This document shows, one piece after another, positions 1 to 7,991 of a DNA stretch of 18,310 nt; within the stretch, counting starts at the first letter, position 1, and every line of letters begins with the position of its first letter. The position numbers and the translations under genes were made by a program. The notes under the pieces are model-generated. The model had not been told where the DNA came from, did no database searches, and saw only the letters and a program-made list of their open reading frames with translations. The stretch covers positions 1 through 18,310 of the forward strand of contig DIRK01000006.1 in NCBI GenBank assembly GCA_002427535.1. Direction: 5' to 3'. This DNA comes from Mageeibacillus sp. UBA5438 (GTDB lineage: Bacteria > Bacillota > Clostridia > Saccharofermentanales > DTU023).

Positions 1-216
1 ATGACAGGCAACGATGAGGTGATTTTCCTCCACTGCCTGCCGGCTTTCCACGATCTTCACACGACGACGGGAAGGCATGTGAAAGAAGAATACGGGCTGG
101 ACGCGATGGAGTGCACGGACACCGTATTCCGAGGCAAACATTCCCGGGTCTTTGACCAGGCTGAAAATAGATTGCATACGATCAAGGCGGTTATGGTCGC
201 TACGATCGGTCGCTAA
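1..216 (+). CDS. arcB: Ornithine carbamoyltransferase, C-terminal part (cut by window edge)
   Basis: This is the last 71 residues of an ornithine carbamoyltransferase; the gene begins left of the window and the ATG at base 1 is internal. The HCLPAFHD segment near residue 11 is the conserved HCLP active-site loop that holds the ornithine-binding cysteine. The following FRGKHSRVFDQAENR and HTIKAVMVAT stretches match the family's C-terminal helices. The enzyme interconverts citrulline and ornithine through carbamoyl phosphate. The carbamate kinase gene follows after 19 bases and an ornithine-degrading operon comes after it. I therefore infer the catabolic (arginine deiminase pathway, ArcB) role rather than the biosynthetic ArgF role. 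The two cannot be told apart from the C-terminus alone. Confidence 0.9.
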   Translation: MTGNDEVIFLHCLPAFHDLHTTTGRHVKEEYGLDAMECTDTVFRGKHSRVFDQAENRLHTIKAVMVATIGR

Positions 217-235
217 TACAACATCGGAGGAATTT

Positions 236-1156
236 ATGAAAAAACGTATTGTCGTCGCCTTGGGCGGGAACGCCCTTGGCAATAACGCAGAAGAACAGCG
301 CGAGCTTGTCCGCCAAACAGCGGTTCCCATCGTAGACCTGATCGCGGAAGGACATGAGCTCGTCTTAGCACACGGTAACGGGCCGCAAGTGGGCATGATC
401 AACCTTGCCTTTGACAACCCGAATGTGCCGCCGATGCCCTTTCCCGAGTGCGGTGCCATGAGCCAGGGCTACATTGGCTACCATCTTCAAAATGCCATCC
501 GCGAGGAGTTGCTCTCGCGCGGTTTGAACCACCCCGTCGCGACCATTGTGACGCAGGTGGTGGTCGATATCGAAGATCCTGCCTTTCAAAATCCGACCAA
601 ACCGATCGGATCCTTCTACAGCGAAGAAAAGGCAAAAGAGATTGCCAAAGAAACAGGCTTTGTCATGAAGGAAGACTCCGGCCGCGGATACCGCCGGGTC
701 GTCGCCTCGCCAAAACCGATCGCAGTCGTCGAAGATCGCACAGTCAACGCCCTGATCGAGGCGGGCCAGGTCGTCATCACCGTAGGCGGCGGGGGTATTC
801 CTGTGATCCGCCAGGGCATCCATCTGGAAGGTGTCGCGGCCGTGATCGACAAGGATTTCGCCTCTGAAGTCTTAGCGGAGATGGTCGACGCGGATTACCT
901 GATCATCCTGACGGCGGTCGAAAGGGTCGCTTTGAATTTTGGCAAGAAAGATGAAAAATGGCTGGACCATGTCACTGTGGCTGAGATGGAACAGTATATG
1001 ACAGAAGGGCATTTCGCGCCGGGGTCCATGCTTCCGAAGGTGGAAGCGAGTGTCGCCTTTGCGAAATCAAAGGAAGGCCGCACCGCGCTCATCACTTCGC
1101 TTGAGAACGCGCGCGACGGCATTGCGGGAAAAACGGGGACACATATCAGCATCTAG
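236..1156 (+). CDS. arcC: Carbamate kinase
   Basis: Carbamate kinase of 306 residues, close to the usual length of about 310. It converts carbamoyl phosphate and ADP to ATP, CO2 and ammonia, the energy-yielding last step of the arginine deiminase pathway, in the cytoplasm. Visible family motifs are VALGGNALG (residues 7-15), AHGNGPQVG (45-53), a glycine-rich GGGGIP loop near 184-189, and DKDFAS near 205-210, all typical of the amino acid kinase fold. I chose the ATG at 236 because GGAGG at 226-230 sits five bases upstream and the protein then begins MKKRIVVALGG. A longer in-frame start at 152 would run inside the preceding gene and has no support. It is probably co-transcribed with the ornithine carbamoyltransferase upstream and the ornithine oxidation genes downstream. 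Confidence 0.95.
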   Translation: MKKRIVVALGGNALGNNAEEQRELVRQTAVPIVDLIAEGHELVLAHGNGPQVGMINLAFDNPNVPPMPFPECGAMSQGYIGYHLQNAIREELLSRGLNHPVATIVTQVVVDIEDPAFQNPTKPIGSFYSEEKAKEIAKETGFVMKEDSGRGYRRVVASPKPIAVVEDRTVNALIEAGQVVITVGGGGIPVIRQGIHLEGVAAVIDKDFASEVLAEMVDADYLIILTAVERVALNFGKKDEKWLDHVTVAEMEQYMTEGHFAPGSMLPKVEASVAFAKSKEGRTALITSLENARDGIAGKTGTHISI

Positions 1157-1199
1157 ATAACACACATGGCCCTTGAATGGCCGAGCGAAGGGGGACGGT

Positions 1200-2561
1200 A
1201 TGGGGGAAATCAGAGTAGCCTTATGGGGCTTTGGCGCCATGGGCAGCGGTATCGGCCGGATGATTGCCGAAAAAGAAGGCATTGTCATCACGGGCGTATG
1301 TGACACATGGGACCGCCTCATCGGGCAGGAAGTGTACGAATACCTCAAACTCGATCGCAAGGGAAGACAAAAAGTCGTGATTACAGGCGATGTCACAGAG
1401 GTCGTAAGACAAGACCTCTGTGACATTGTCATCTTAGCGACTGATTCCTTTGTCGCAGCGCAGTTTGACAAGATCATGTTTTGCCTCAATCAAGGCGTGC
1501 ATGTCATTTCAACCGCCGAGGAAATGGCCTGGCCTTGGGCGCAGAATAAAGAATTGGCCGATCAGATCGACGCCTTGGCCAAGAAAAGAAAAGTTGCTGT
1601 CCTCGGCACCGGGATCAACCCGGGCTTTGTTCTCGACTACCTCATCCTCGCGTTGAGCGGCACCTGTGAGCATGTCAATTCGATCAAGGCCGCCCGAATC
1701 AATGATTTAGCACCCTTTGGCAAGGCCGTCATGGAAGAGCAGGGCGTGGGCATTTCGGTGGAAGAGTTCGACCGCCGCATCGCGGAAGATTCGCTTGCCG
1801 GTCACGTCGGCTTTCCCGAATCCATGGAGATGATCGCCTCGGGGATGGGCGTCAAACTGGCGGACATCGAGCAGACACGCGAACCCATCGTCACCCATGT
1901 CGATCGGAAGTCAGCCTACGGCGAGGCCAAAAAAGGCAGCCTTGCGGGCATCCGCCAGCAGAGCTACGGCCTTTTAGCCAACGGCGACGTGTTCATCCAC
2001 CTTGACCACCCGCAGCAGATATGCCCGGAAGACGAGGGCGTTCACACAGGAGACTACATTACGCTTCACGCGCCCGGCTATGACATGAACCTCTCGATTG
2101 TCCCTGAAACCCCGGGCGGCATCGGGACGATCGCGATGGTTGTCAACATGATTCCTCACGTTCTCATGGCCAAACCGGGGCTTCGCTCCATGCTGGACCT
2201 GCCCGTTCCGAGAGCCATCTTGGGGAATTTTGCAAAACAGTTGGAGCGCGGAAAACAGCAAACTTTTAAAGAAAATGACTATGTCGTCATCATGCAGGTG
2301 ATTTTGCCCGCCGAAAAGCGCGCGCCTAATCTGCCTTCTGACACGGCCAAAACACCGCTTGTCGCATTGACGAAAGGCTGGTTATTAGAGGGAGCCAAGG
2401 TCGGCGAGACGGTGACGGTGAGGACGGTCTGCGATCGCGAAGTGACCGGCACCCTTACGAATCGCAGTCTTTCCGTGACGCACGATTACGGCGACTATGT
2501 GCCCGAATTACAGGTGGTACACCGCCAGGTTCGCGAGCTTCTGTTCGGAGGTGGCAAATGA
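1200..2561 (+). CDS. ord-ortA: Fused 2,4-diaminopentanoate dehydrogenase - AKP thiolase alpha subunit (Ord-OrtA)
   Basis: A single intact reading frame of 453 residues holds two enzymes of ornithine oxidation. Residues 1 to about 350 are the NAD(P)-dependent 2,4-diaminopentanoate dehydrogenase: a Rossmann loop GFGAMGSG at residues 10-17, GTGINPGFVLD in the middle, and DLPVPRAILG near the end of the domain. Residues about 357-453 match the small AKP thiolase alpha subunit OrtA: VILPAEKRAPNLPSDT, then KTPLVALTKGWLLE, a VGETVTVRT beta-strand region, and THDYGDYVPEL near the C-terminus. A linker rich in K, Q and E joins them. In characterised clusters ord and ortA are separate genes. No separate ortA lies here, since ortB overlaps the stop by 4 bases. 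The ATG at 1200 is preferred because AAGGGGG lies about six bases upstream; a TTG at 1173 would add nine unsupported residues. The dehydrogenase yields 2-amino-4-ketopentanoate, the substrate of the thiolase half. Confidence 0.87.
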   Translation: MGEIRVALWGFGAMGSGIGRMIAEKEGIVITGVCDTWDRLIGQEVYEYLKLDRKGRQKVVITGDVTEVVRQDLCDIVILATDSFVAAQFDKIMFCLNQGVHVISTAEEMAWPWAQNKELADQIDALAKKRKVAVLGTGINPGFVLDYLILALSGTCEHVNSIKAARINDLAPFGKAVMEEQGVGISVEEFDRRIAEDSLAGHVGFPESMEMIASGMGVKLADIEQTREPIVTHVDRKSAYGEAKKGSLAGIRQQSYGLLANGDVFIHLDHPQQICPEDEGVHTGDYITLHAPGYDMNLSIVPETPGGIGTIAMVVNMIPHVLMAKPGLRSMLDLPVPRAILGNFAKQLERGKQQTFKENDYVVIMQVILPAEKRAPNLPSDTAKTPLVALTKGWLLEGAKVGETVTVRTVCDREVTGTLTNRSLSVTHDYGDYVPELQVVHRQVRELLFGGGK

Positions 2562-3958
2562 AACAAGACATGTCATATGAAGCGGTCATGAAACGGCAAA
2601 ACGCCATTATGAAAGAGGCGCTCGGGATTGATTACGACGCCTACGAACGAGGCGGGATTATCTTTGACTATGAGGTCATGATGGACGATGTCGGCCTCTC
2701 GATCGAAGAGGTCATCGCGATCGAGCGCGATATGGGTGTGGGCAATACCCCCCTGATGGACTTGAAGAACATCACGGCGCTGTCAAGGAAACTCAGCTCG
2801 CCGGGGCATGGCGCCCGCATTCTTGTCAAAGATGAAGCGGCGAACCCCTCAGGGAGTTTCAAGGCCCGCCGGGCCGCGCTTTCTGTATGGGACGCGAAGC
2901 GCAAAGGCTACGAAGGCGTCATCGCCGCGACCTCAGGCAACTACGGCGCCGCGGTGGCCAGCATGGCCGCAAGACTCGGCTTGAAGTGCATCGTCATCCA
3001 GGAATGCTTCGACAGTGACTTTAAAGGGCAGCCCGAAATTTTGGAAAAACAAAGAAAATGTGAGGCACTAGGCGCCGAAGTCATCCAGATGACCGTCGGA
3101 CCGGAACTGTTTTACCACGCGCTGTCCCTCATGGAGGAGACGGGCTTTTACAATGCCTCGCTTTATACGCCAAGCGCCATTTTAGGCATCGAGACACTGG
3201 GCTATGAGATCGCAGAACAGTGCCGCGAGAAGTACGATCTTGTGCCGGATGTTGTGCTTGCGACTCACGCAGGTGGCGGCAATCTTTCCGGGACAGCCCG
3301 CGGGCTTTTAAAGGCAGGATTAAAGGACACGAAGGTGTATGCCGCAAGTGTCGATTTAAGCGGCCTTTCAATGGCATCCGATCGCGACTTTAACAGAAAA
3401 TCATTCACCACGGGACACACAGGATTCGGCATTCCCTTTGCCTCCTTGCCCGACCGCTCGGATGTGCCCAGAAACGCCGCGCGGGCTTTGCGTTATATTG
3501 ACCGCTACCTGTTGGTGAAACAAGGAGAAGTATTCTACACGACCGAGATGCTCGCCTCCCTTGAAGGGATCGAGCGGGGCCCGGCCGGCAATACTTCACT
3601 TGCTGCGGCCTTTGCCCTGTCACGTGAATTGCCCGAGCATATGACCATCGTTGTCCAGGAGACGGAGTATACGGGAGCGGGCAAGCACCCGATGCCCCAG
3701 CTGACCTTTGCCCAAGAAAACGGCATTGAAGTTCGCTTCGGAGATCCCGACGAAGAAGTCCCGGGCCAGTCGATTGTTCTGCCCTCGCATCCCTCCTTGA
3801 TCAAGCTGCGCGAATACGATATGAATCGCCTCCGCTTGTCAGCTTTAAGACGGATGGCGGACGGGAGGCGTGAATTTTCGGATGAAGAGATGGCCTACAT
3901 GGCCTCTGAGATAAATTTGAGTGTTCAGGAAACGAAAGCACTGATAAAGTCCCTTTAA
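2558..3958 (+). CDS. ortB: 2-amino-4-ketopentanoate thiolase, beta subunit (OrtB)
   Basis: PLP-dependent fold-type II protein of 466 residues, related to threonine synthase. It is the catalytic subunit of AKP thiolase, which cleaves 2-amino-4-ketopentanoate with CoA into acetyl-CoA and alanine. The PLP lysine is K102 in the NPSGSFKARRA motif. SGNYG (126-130) and the glycine-rich AGGGNLSG loop (238-245) are the expected cofactor-contact segments. The start overlaps the stop of the fused ord-ortA gene as ATGA, with GGAGG upstream inside that gene, so translation is probably coupled. This would favour balanced assembly of the OrtA domain and OrtB. The identification rests on family resemblance plus position between OrtA and OraS, which is the canonical order. 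Confidence 0.93.
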   Translation: MKQDMSYEAVMKRQNAIMKEALGIDYDAYERGGIIFDYEVMMDDVGLSIEEVIAIERDMGVGNTPLMDLKNITALSRKLSSPGHGARILVKDEAANPSGSFKARRAALSVWDAKRKGYEGVIAATSGNYGAAVASMAARLGLKCIVIQECFDSDFKGQPEILEKQRKCEALGAEVIQMTVGPELFYHALSLMEETGFYNASLYTPSAILGIETLGYEIAEQCREKYDLVPDVVLATHAGGGNLSGTARGLLKAGLKDTKVYAASVDLSGLSMASDRDFNRKSFTTGHTGFGIPFASLPDRSDVPRNAARALRYIDRYLLVKQGEVFYTTEMLASLEGIERGPAGNTSLAAAFALSRELPEHMTIVVQETEYTGAGKHPMPQLTFAQENGIEVRFGDPDEEVPGQSIVLPSHPSLIKLREYDMNRLRLSALRRMADGRREFSDEEMAYMASEINLSVQETKALIKSL

Positions 3959-3989
3959 AATTGGGACCGATGAGGAGAGGAGCGGAGCG

Positions 3990-4358
3990 ATGACCGAAAC
4001 GAAGGGATCGTTTGACGAGCGCAGAGCACATCTGGCCGCGATGTCGGACGAAGAGTTGTACGAGTATTTTTGGAAGCTGGCAGAAAAAATTGTCGACCCG
4101 CTCGTCGAAGCGGGCCGTGTGTATACGACGCCTGCCATCGAGCGCAGCGTCCTCTTGCGCATGGGATTTTCAAGCCTTGAGGCACAGGCGATTGTCCAGG
4201 GCATGGTCGAACGCCGCCTGATCCCGCACGGCGCGGGTCATGTCATCTGGCGCCTGTCAGAGCAATTGGGCGAGGGGATTCGTGAAACAGGCTTAGGCCT
4301 GGTCGACGGGAAGCACTGGGAGGATGCTGTGCGGCTGTTCGAGGAGGTGAGGTCATGA
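3990..4358 (+). CDS. oraS: D-ornithine 4,5-aminomutase, S subunit
   Basis: Small subunit of D-ornithine aminomutase, 122 residues, as expected for the family (about 120). It partners OraE in the B12- and PLP-dependent 1,2-amino shift that turns D-ornithine into 2,4-diaminopentanoate. The recognisable core is LSDEELYEYFWKLAEKIVDP-like at the N-terminal third (here MSDEELYEYFWKLAEK), then TTPAIERSVLLRMGFSSLEA in the middle. The ATG at 3990 follows a purine-rich GAGGAGAGGAGCGGAGCG tract that supplies the ribosome binding site. The stop overlaps the oraE start by four bases (ATGA), consistent with coupled synthesis of the two subunits. Confidence 0.93.
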   Translation: MTETKGSFDERRAHLAAMSDEELYEYFWKLAEKIVDPLVEAGRVYTTPAIERSVLLRMGFSSLEAQAIVQGMVERRLIPHGAGHVIWRLSEQLGEGIRETGLGLVDGKHWEDAVRLFEEVRS

Positions 4359-6604
4359 ACCCGGATAAGAAACAAGTGATCCCCAAACGCGAAACAGACA
4401 TCGCGCTTCACCCCGAGGAACGGCTCGATATTCGGAAAATTCTCGATGGTTTAGAGCATTACCATTCGCCCAGACGCCCCTGGCATTGGCGTGAGGAAGC
4501 GTGTGTGCCCAGAGAAGTGGGAGACTTTACCTATTTAGAGGCCTCCAAACCCCTCGAGCGCTCACTGCCCCTACCGGGGAGCCGCGGCTTTGGTTTCATT
4601 GACCCGCAGGCGGACTGCGTGATCACGACTGAAATTGCCTCAGGGCGGTTCGAAGACGACGTGCGTCGCATGCGCATGGCCGCCTGGCACGGCGCGGATC
4701 ACATCATGGTAATCCGAACGGCGGGGCAGTCCCATATTGACTCCTTGATGGAAGGAACCACCCAGGGCATCGGGGGCATCCCCGTGACGCGCAAACAATG
4801 CCGCGCGACACGGCGCGCGCTCGACCTCATTGAAGATGAGGTCGGAAGGCCGATCAACTTCCACTCCTATGTCTCAGGGGTGGCAGGGCCCGACATCGCC
4901 GTGATGTTTGTGGAAGAAGGGGTGTCGGGCGTCCATCAGGATCCCCAGTACAACGTGCTTTACCGAAACATCAACATGCTCAGAAGCTTTGTGGACGCCT
5001 GCGAAAGCAAGGCGATCATCGCCTACGGCGGCCAGCTTCAGATCGACGGCGCGCATAACGCGAACGCGACCGCCATGGAGGCTTGGAAGGTCATGCCCGA
5101 GCTCATGGTGCAACACGCGATCAACACGATGTTTTCCGTAAAATGCGGAATCAAACCCGAAAACATTGCTCTGTCCAGCGTACCGCCGACCGCGCCGCCG
5201 GCACCCTGCATGCGCCTTGATTTGCCTTACGCGGTCGCGTTGCGCGATTTTTTCCGCGATTACAAGATCCGCGCGCAGCAAAATACAAAATACATGGAGT
5301 CTGAGACACGCGAAGCCACGGTGACCCATACTTTGAACATGGTCATCTCGCGCTTGACCTCAGCGGATATCCAGTCCACCATTACGCCCGATGAGGGGCG
5401 CAACGTGCCCTGGCATTATTTCAATATCAACGCCTGTAATACAGCACGGCAATCCTTAGCGGGGCTTGACGGAATCCGCACGATGCTTGACATCAGGCGC
5501 GACGGGCCGCTCGGTGAGCGCGTGCGCGAATTGAAAGAGCGCGCCATTTTGTTCATGGAAGAAATCATCGAGACAGGCGGCTATTTCAGCGCGGTTGAAG
5601 AAGGCTTCTTCGTGGACAACGCGGAGTACCCCGAACGTAAGGGCGACGGTATCGCGCGCGACCCGGAAGGCGGCATCGGCAATGACACCCTGTACAAGCG
5701 TGCCGACGACTATTTTGCGCCTGTATCCGTTCACTTCGGGCAAAACAACATTCCCGAACCGTTCGAACACGCAAGTGACGCCATCGGGGGCGATACCTTC
5801 GAGGATCCGTCAAAAATTCAATTCATTGATGAGTTGGACGACTATGACAATGTCAACGTGCGCATCGCTGAAAAGCAAAAATACTATGACAACACGAATC
5901 TCATCCGCCCTGAAGTTGAATTTATGGCGGACGGCGTACTCGTGTTGACCATGATGCTGCCCTGCGATCAGCGTCACGCGGAGGCGGCGGCGCTTAAGAT
6001 CGGTGAAAAGATGGCGCTATCAGACTGCGAGGTCATCCACAGTCAGCTCCTGCATCCTTCTGAGGGCACCTATATTGAGATGAAGGGTAAGGTCGGCTTT
6101 GACATCGACCTTAGTACTCTAGAGTTGCCCCAGATCGTGGAGACGCTGTCCGAAGCGGAGATCCGCGAAGCGATTCACGCGCATCCCATGACCATCGTCG
6201 CGGCAACAGTCGGCGAGGATGAGCACTCGGTGGGCTTGAAGGAGATCCTTGACATTAAGCATGGAGGCATTGAGGGCTTTGGCGTGAAATACCATTATCT
6301 TGGTACTTCCTGCCCGGTGGAAAAGCTGATCGACGCGGCGATTGAGACCAAGGCGGACGCCATCTTGATCTCGACCATTATCTCGCACAACAATGTGCAC
6401 TACGACAACATGCAAAAACTGGCGGACGCGGCTACCGAAAAAGGGGTGCGCGATCAGCTGATCTTGGTTGCCGGCGGGACGCAGGTGTCGGCTGAGACGG
6501 CTGTTTCGTCGGGGATGGACGCGGGCTTTGGCCGCGGCAGCCGCGGCATTGACGTGGCTAGTTTCCTGGTCAAAAGACGTCGGGAGATGAGGGGAGACGC
6601 TTAA
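4355..6604 (+). CDS. oraE: D-ornithine 4,5-aminomutase, E subunit (adenosylcobalamin/PLP)
   Basis: Large catalytic subunit of D-ornithine aminomutase, 749 residues, full length for the family (about 750). The N-terminal two thirds form the TIM-barrel substrate/PLP domain, and the C-terminal part is a B12-binding Rossmann domain. The cobalamin motif DxHxxG is present as DEHSVG with the cobalt-ligating H624. The PLP Schiff-base lysine is K635 in LDIKHGG, eleven residues after the histidine, the same spacing as H618/K629 known in the C. sticklandii enzyme. The later STIISHN and LVAGGTQ segments match the SxL and GG parts of the B12-binding signature. AGGAGGTGA precedes the start, inside the end of oraS. 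All key residues are kept, so an active enzyme is expected. Confidence 0.96.
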   Translation: MNPDKKQVIPKRETDIALHPEERLDIRKILDGLEHYHSPRRPWHWREEACVPREVGDFTYLEASKPLERSLPLPGSRGFGFIDPQADCVITTEIASGRFEDDVRRMRMAAWHGADHIMVIRTAGQSHIDSLMEGTTQGIGGIPVTRKQCRATRRALDLIEDEVGRPINFHSYVSGVAGPDIAVMFVEEGVSGVHQDPQYNVLYRNINMLRSFVDACESKAIIAYGGQLQIDGAHNANATAMEAWKVMPELMVQHAINTMFSVKCGIKPENIALSSVPPTAPPAPCMRLDLPYAVALRDFFRDYKIRAQQNTKYMESETREATVTHTLNMVISRLTSADIQSTITPDEGRNVPWHYFNINACNTARQSLAGLDGIRTMLDIRRDGPLGERVRELKERAILFMEEIIETGGYFSAVEEGFFVDNAEYPERKGDGIARDPEGGIGNDTLYKRADDYFAPVSVHFGQNNIPEPFEHASDAIGGDTFEDPSKIQFIDELDDYDNVNVRIAEKQKYYDNTNLIRPEVEFMADGVLVLTMMLPCDQRHAEAAALKIGEKMALSDCEVIHSQLLHPSEGTYIEMKGKVGFDIDLSTLELPQIVETLSEAEIREAIHAHPMTIVAATVGEDEHSVGLKEILDIKHGGIEGFGVKYHYLGTSCPVEKLIDAAIETKADAILISTIISHNNVHYDNMQKLADAATEKGVRDQLILVAGGTQVSAETAVSSGMDAGFGRGSRGIDVASFLVKRRREMRGDA

Positions 6605-6608
6605 ATCA

Positions 6609-7991
6609 ATGAGAGTTGAGCTCATTGTCGCGGAAATCGGCAGTACGACGACCGTCGTCAATGCTTTTTCGGCGGTGAAAGAAAATAACCCGCGTTTCCT
6701 GGGCCAGGGAATGGCCCCGACCTCTATCGCGGAAGGCGATGTGACCTTGGGGCTTCGACGGGCCGAGGAAGATTTGGCAAAAAACTTGGGCACTTCTTCG
6801 ATCGAAGCGGATGAAGTGCTGTGTTCGAGTTCGGCCGCGGGCGGTCTTTCAATGAGCGTCCACGGCCTTGTCCCGGATATGACCGTGCGCGCCGCCCGTG
6901 AGGCGGCGCTCGGTTCAGGAGCGGTGCTCCGCATGGTGACCTCGGGGAAGTTGGGTCCCCGCGACTTGCAAAAACTCACATCCATCGCGCCGCGCGTCGT
7001 CATGGTGGCGGGCGGGACAGAAGGCGGCGAACGTGAGACGGCACTGTTCAACTTTGAACAGATCGCCCAACTCAAAATGAATGTCCCCATTCTTTACGCG
7101 GGCAACAGTGACAACCATGAGGATATCCGGGCGTTAGCGGATGAACATGAAGCGTTGCTTTATCTAGCCGACAATGTCTATCCTTCGGTCGATCAGCTGA
7201 ACAGCAAGGCCGCGCGACATGTCATCCAGGCGATCTTTGAGGAACATATTATCCACGCGCCGGGGATGGCGCATATTCGTGAAGTGGTGACGGGGACGAT
7301 TATGCCCACTCCGGGCGCCGTCATGGCCATGACCGAGAAACTGTACGAGGTGATGGGCGACCTTTTGACCATCGATGTCGGCGGGGCAACGACAGATATT
7401 CATTCGGTGACCCGCGGCAGCGAGGCGCTATATGAATTCAGTGTGGATCCCGAGCCCTTGGCAAAAAGGACGGTGGAGGGAGATCTTGGCGTATTCATCA
7501 ATCGGGCCCATGTCCTTGAGGCGATGAACGCGAAAGAATGCGCAAGCTTGCCGGACGACTACCGTGAATTGTTAGACAAGGTCCCCGAAATTCCGCGTAA
7601 CGAAGAAGAGATGGCACTCATCATGCCGCTTGTGCGCAGCTGTTGCCGCGAGGCGCTTGACCGGCACGCGGGGCGCATGTCGGAAATCTTTACGGCGAGG
7701 GGCAGGCGCAGGGTGGTGCGCGGCCGTGATTTGACGGCGGTGAAAACCCTGATTGCCACGGGGGGCGCCTTGACGCGGTTTTCAAACGTGGAACCGATGA
7801 TCCGCGAGCTTCTTCGCGCTCCTGAGCCTGAGCGGCTTTATCCGCCGCCTGATCTGCGTGTTATGATGGACAAAGATTATTTGATGGCGTCCTCAGGCGT
7901 GATGGCGGCGACTTATCCGGAGGCCGCTGTCCGGCTGATGCGGAATTCCCTTGATATAGGGACGATAGGAGGTAATGATGTCGTTTCCTGA
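6609..7991 (+). CDS. GlmL/MutL-family ATPase, putative reactivator of the aminomutase
   Basis: Protein of 460 residues of the GlmL/MutL family found beside B12-dependent mutases such as glutamate mutase and D-ornithine aminomutase. It has the ASKHA (actin/Hsp70) nucleotide-binding fold: a phosphate-1 loop AEIGSTTTVVNAF at residues 8-20 and a second loop IDVGGATTD around 255-263. A VMVAGGTEGG segment lies between them. The family is thought to use ATP to release damaged cobalamin from inactivated mutases, as diol dehydratase reactivases do. The same role for OraE is inferred from position directly after oraE (four bases between). It is unrelated to the DNA mismatch repair MutL. The end overlaps the racemase gene that follows. 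Confidence 0.85.
   Translation: MRVELIVAEIGSTTTVVNAFSAVKENNPRFLGQGMAPTSIAEGDVTLGLRRAEEDLAKNLGTSSIEADEVLCSSSAAGGLSMSVHGLVPDMTVRAAREAALGSGAVLRMVTSGKLGPRDLQKLTSIAPRVVMVAGGTEGGERETALFNFEQIAQLKMNVPILYAGNSDNHEDIRALADEHEALLYLADNVYPSVDQLNSKAARHVIQAIFEEHIIHAPGMAHIREVVTGTIMPTPGAVMAMTEKLYEVMGDLLTIDVGGATTDIHSVTRGSEALYEFSVDPEPLAKRTVEGDLGVFINRAHVLEAMNAKECASLPDDYRELLDKVPEIPRNEEEMALIMPLVRSCCREALDRHAGRMSEIFTARGRRRVVRGRDLTAVKTLIATGGALTRFSNVEPMIRELLRAPEPERLYPPPDLRVMMDKDYLMASSGVMAATYPEAAVRLMRNSLDIGTIGGNDVVS
7967..7972 (+). promoter_or_regulatory. Ribosome binding site that decides the ornithine racemase start
   Basis: AGGAGG lies inside the last codons of the GlmL-like gene. The ATG at 7975 would be only two bases away, which is too close. 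The next in-frame ATG at 7978 has a workable five-base spacing and is therefore the preferred start. Confidence 0.6.

Noticed and set aside
152..235. Longer N-terminus for carbamate kinase from an upstream ATG
   Set aside because: It lies inside the ornithine carbamoyltransferase gene; the ATG at 236 has a good GGAGG and matches the family N-terminus.
1157..1199. GGCC-cttgaat-GGCC hairpin between arcC and ord-ortA as a terminator
   Set aside because: Only four base pairs and no T-run follows; too weak to call a terminator.
6119..7090. Minus-strand open frame of 323 codons across the oraE-GlmL boundary
   Set aside because: It is antisense to two strongly recognised genes, has no family resemblance, and has the skewed composition of a shadow frame in GC-rich DNA.
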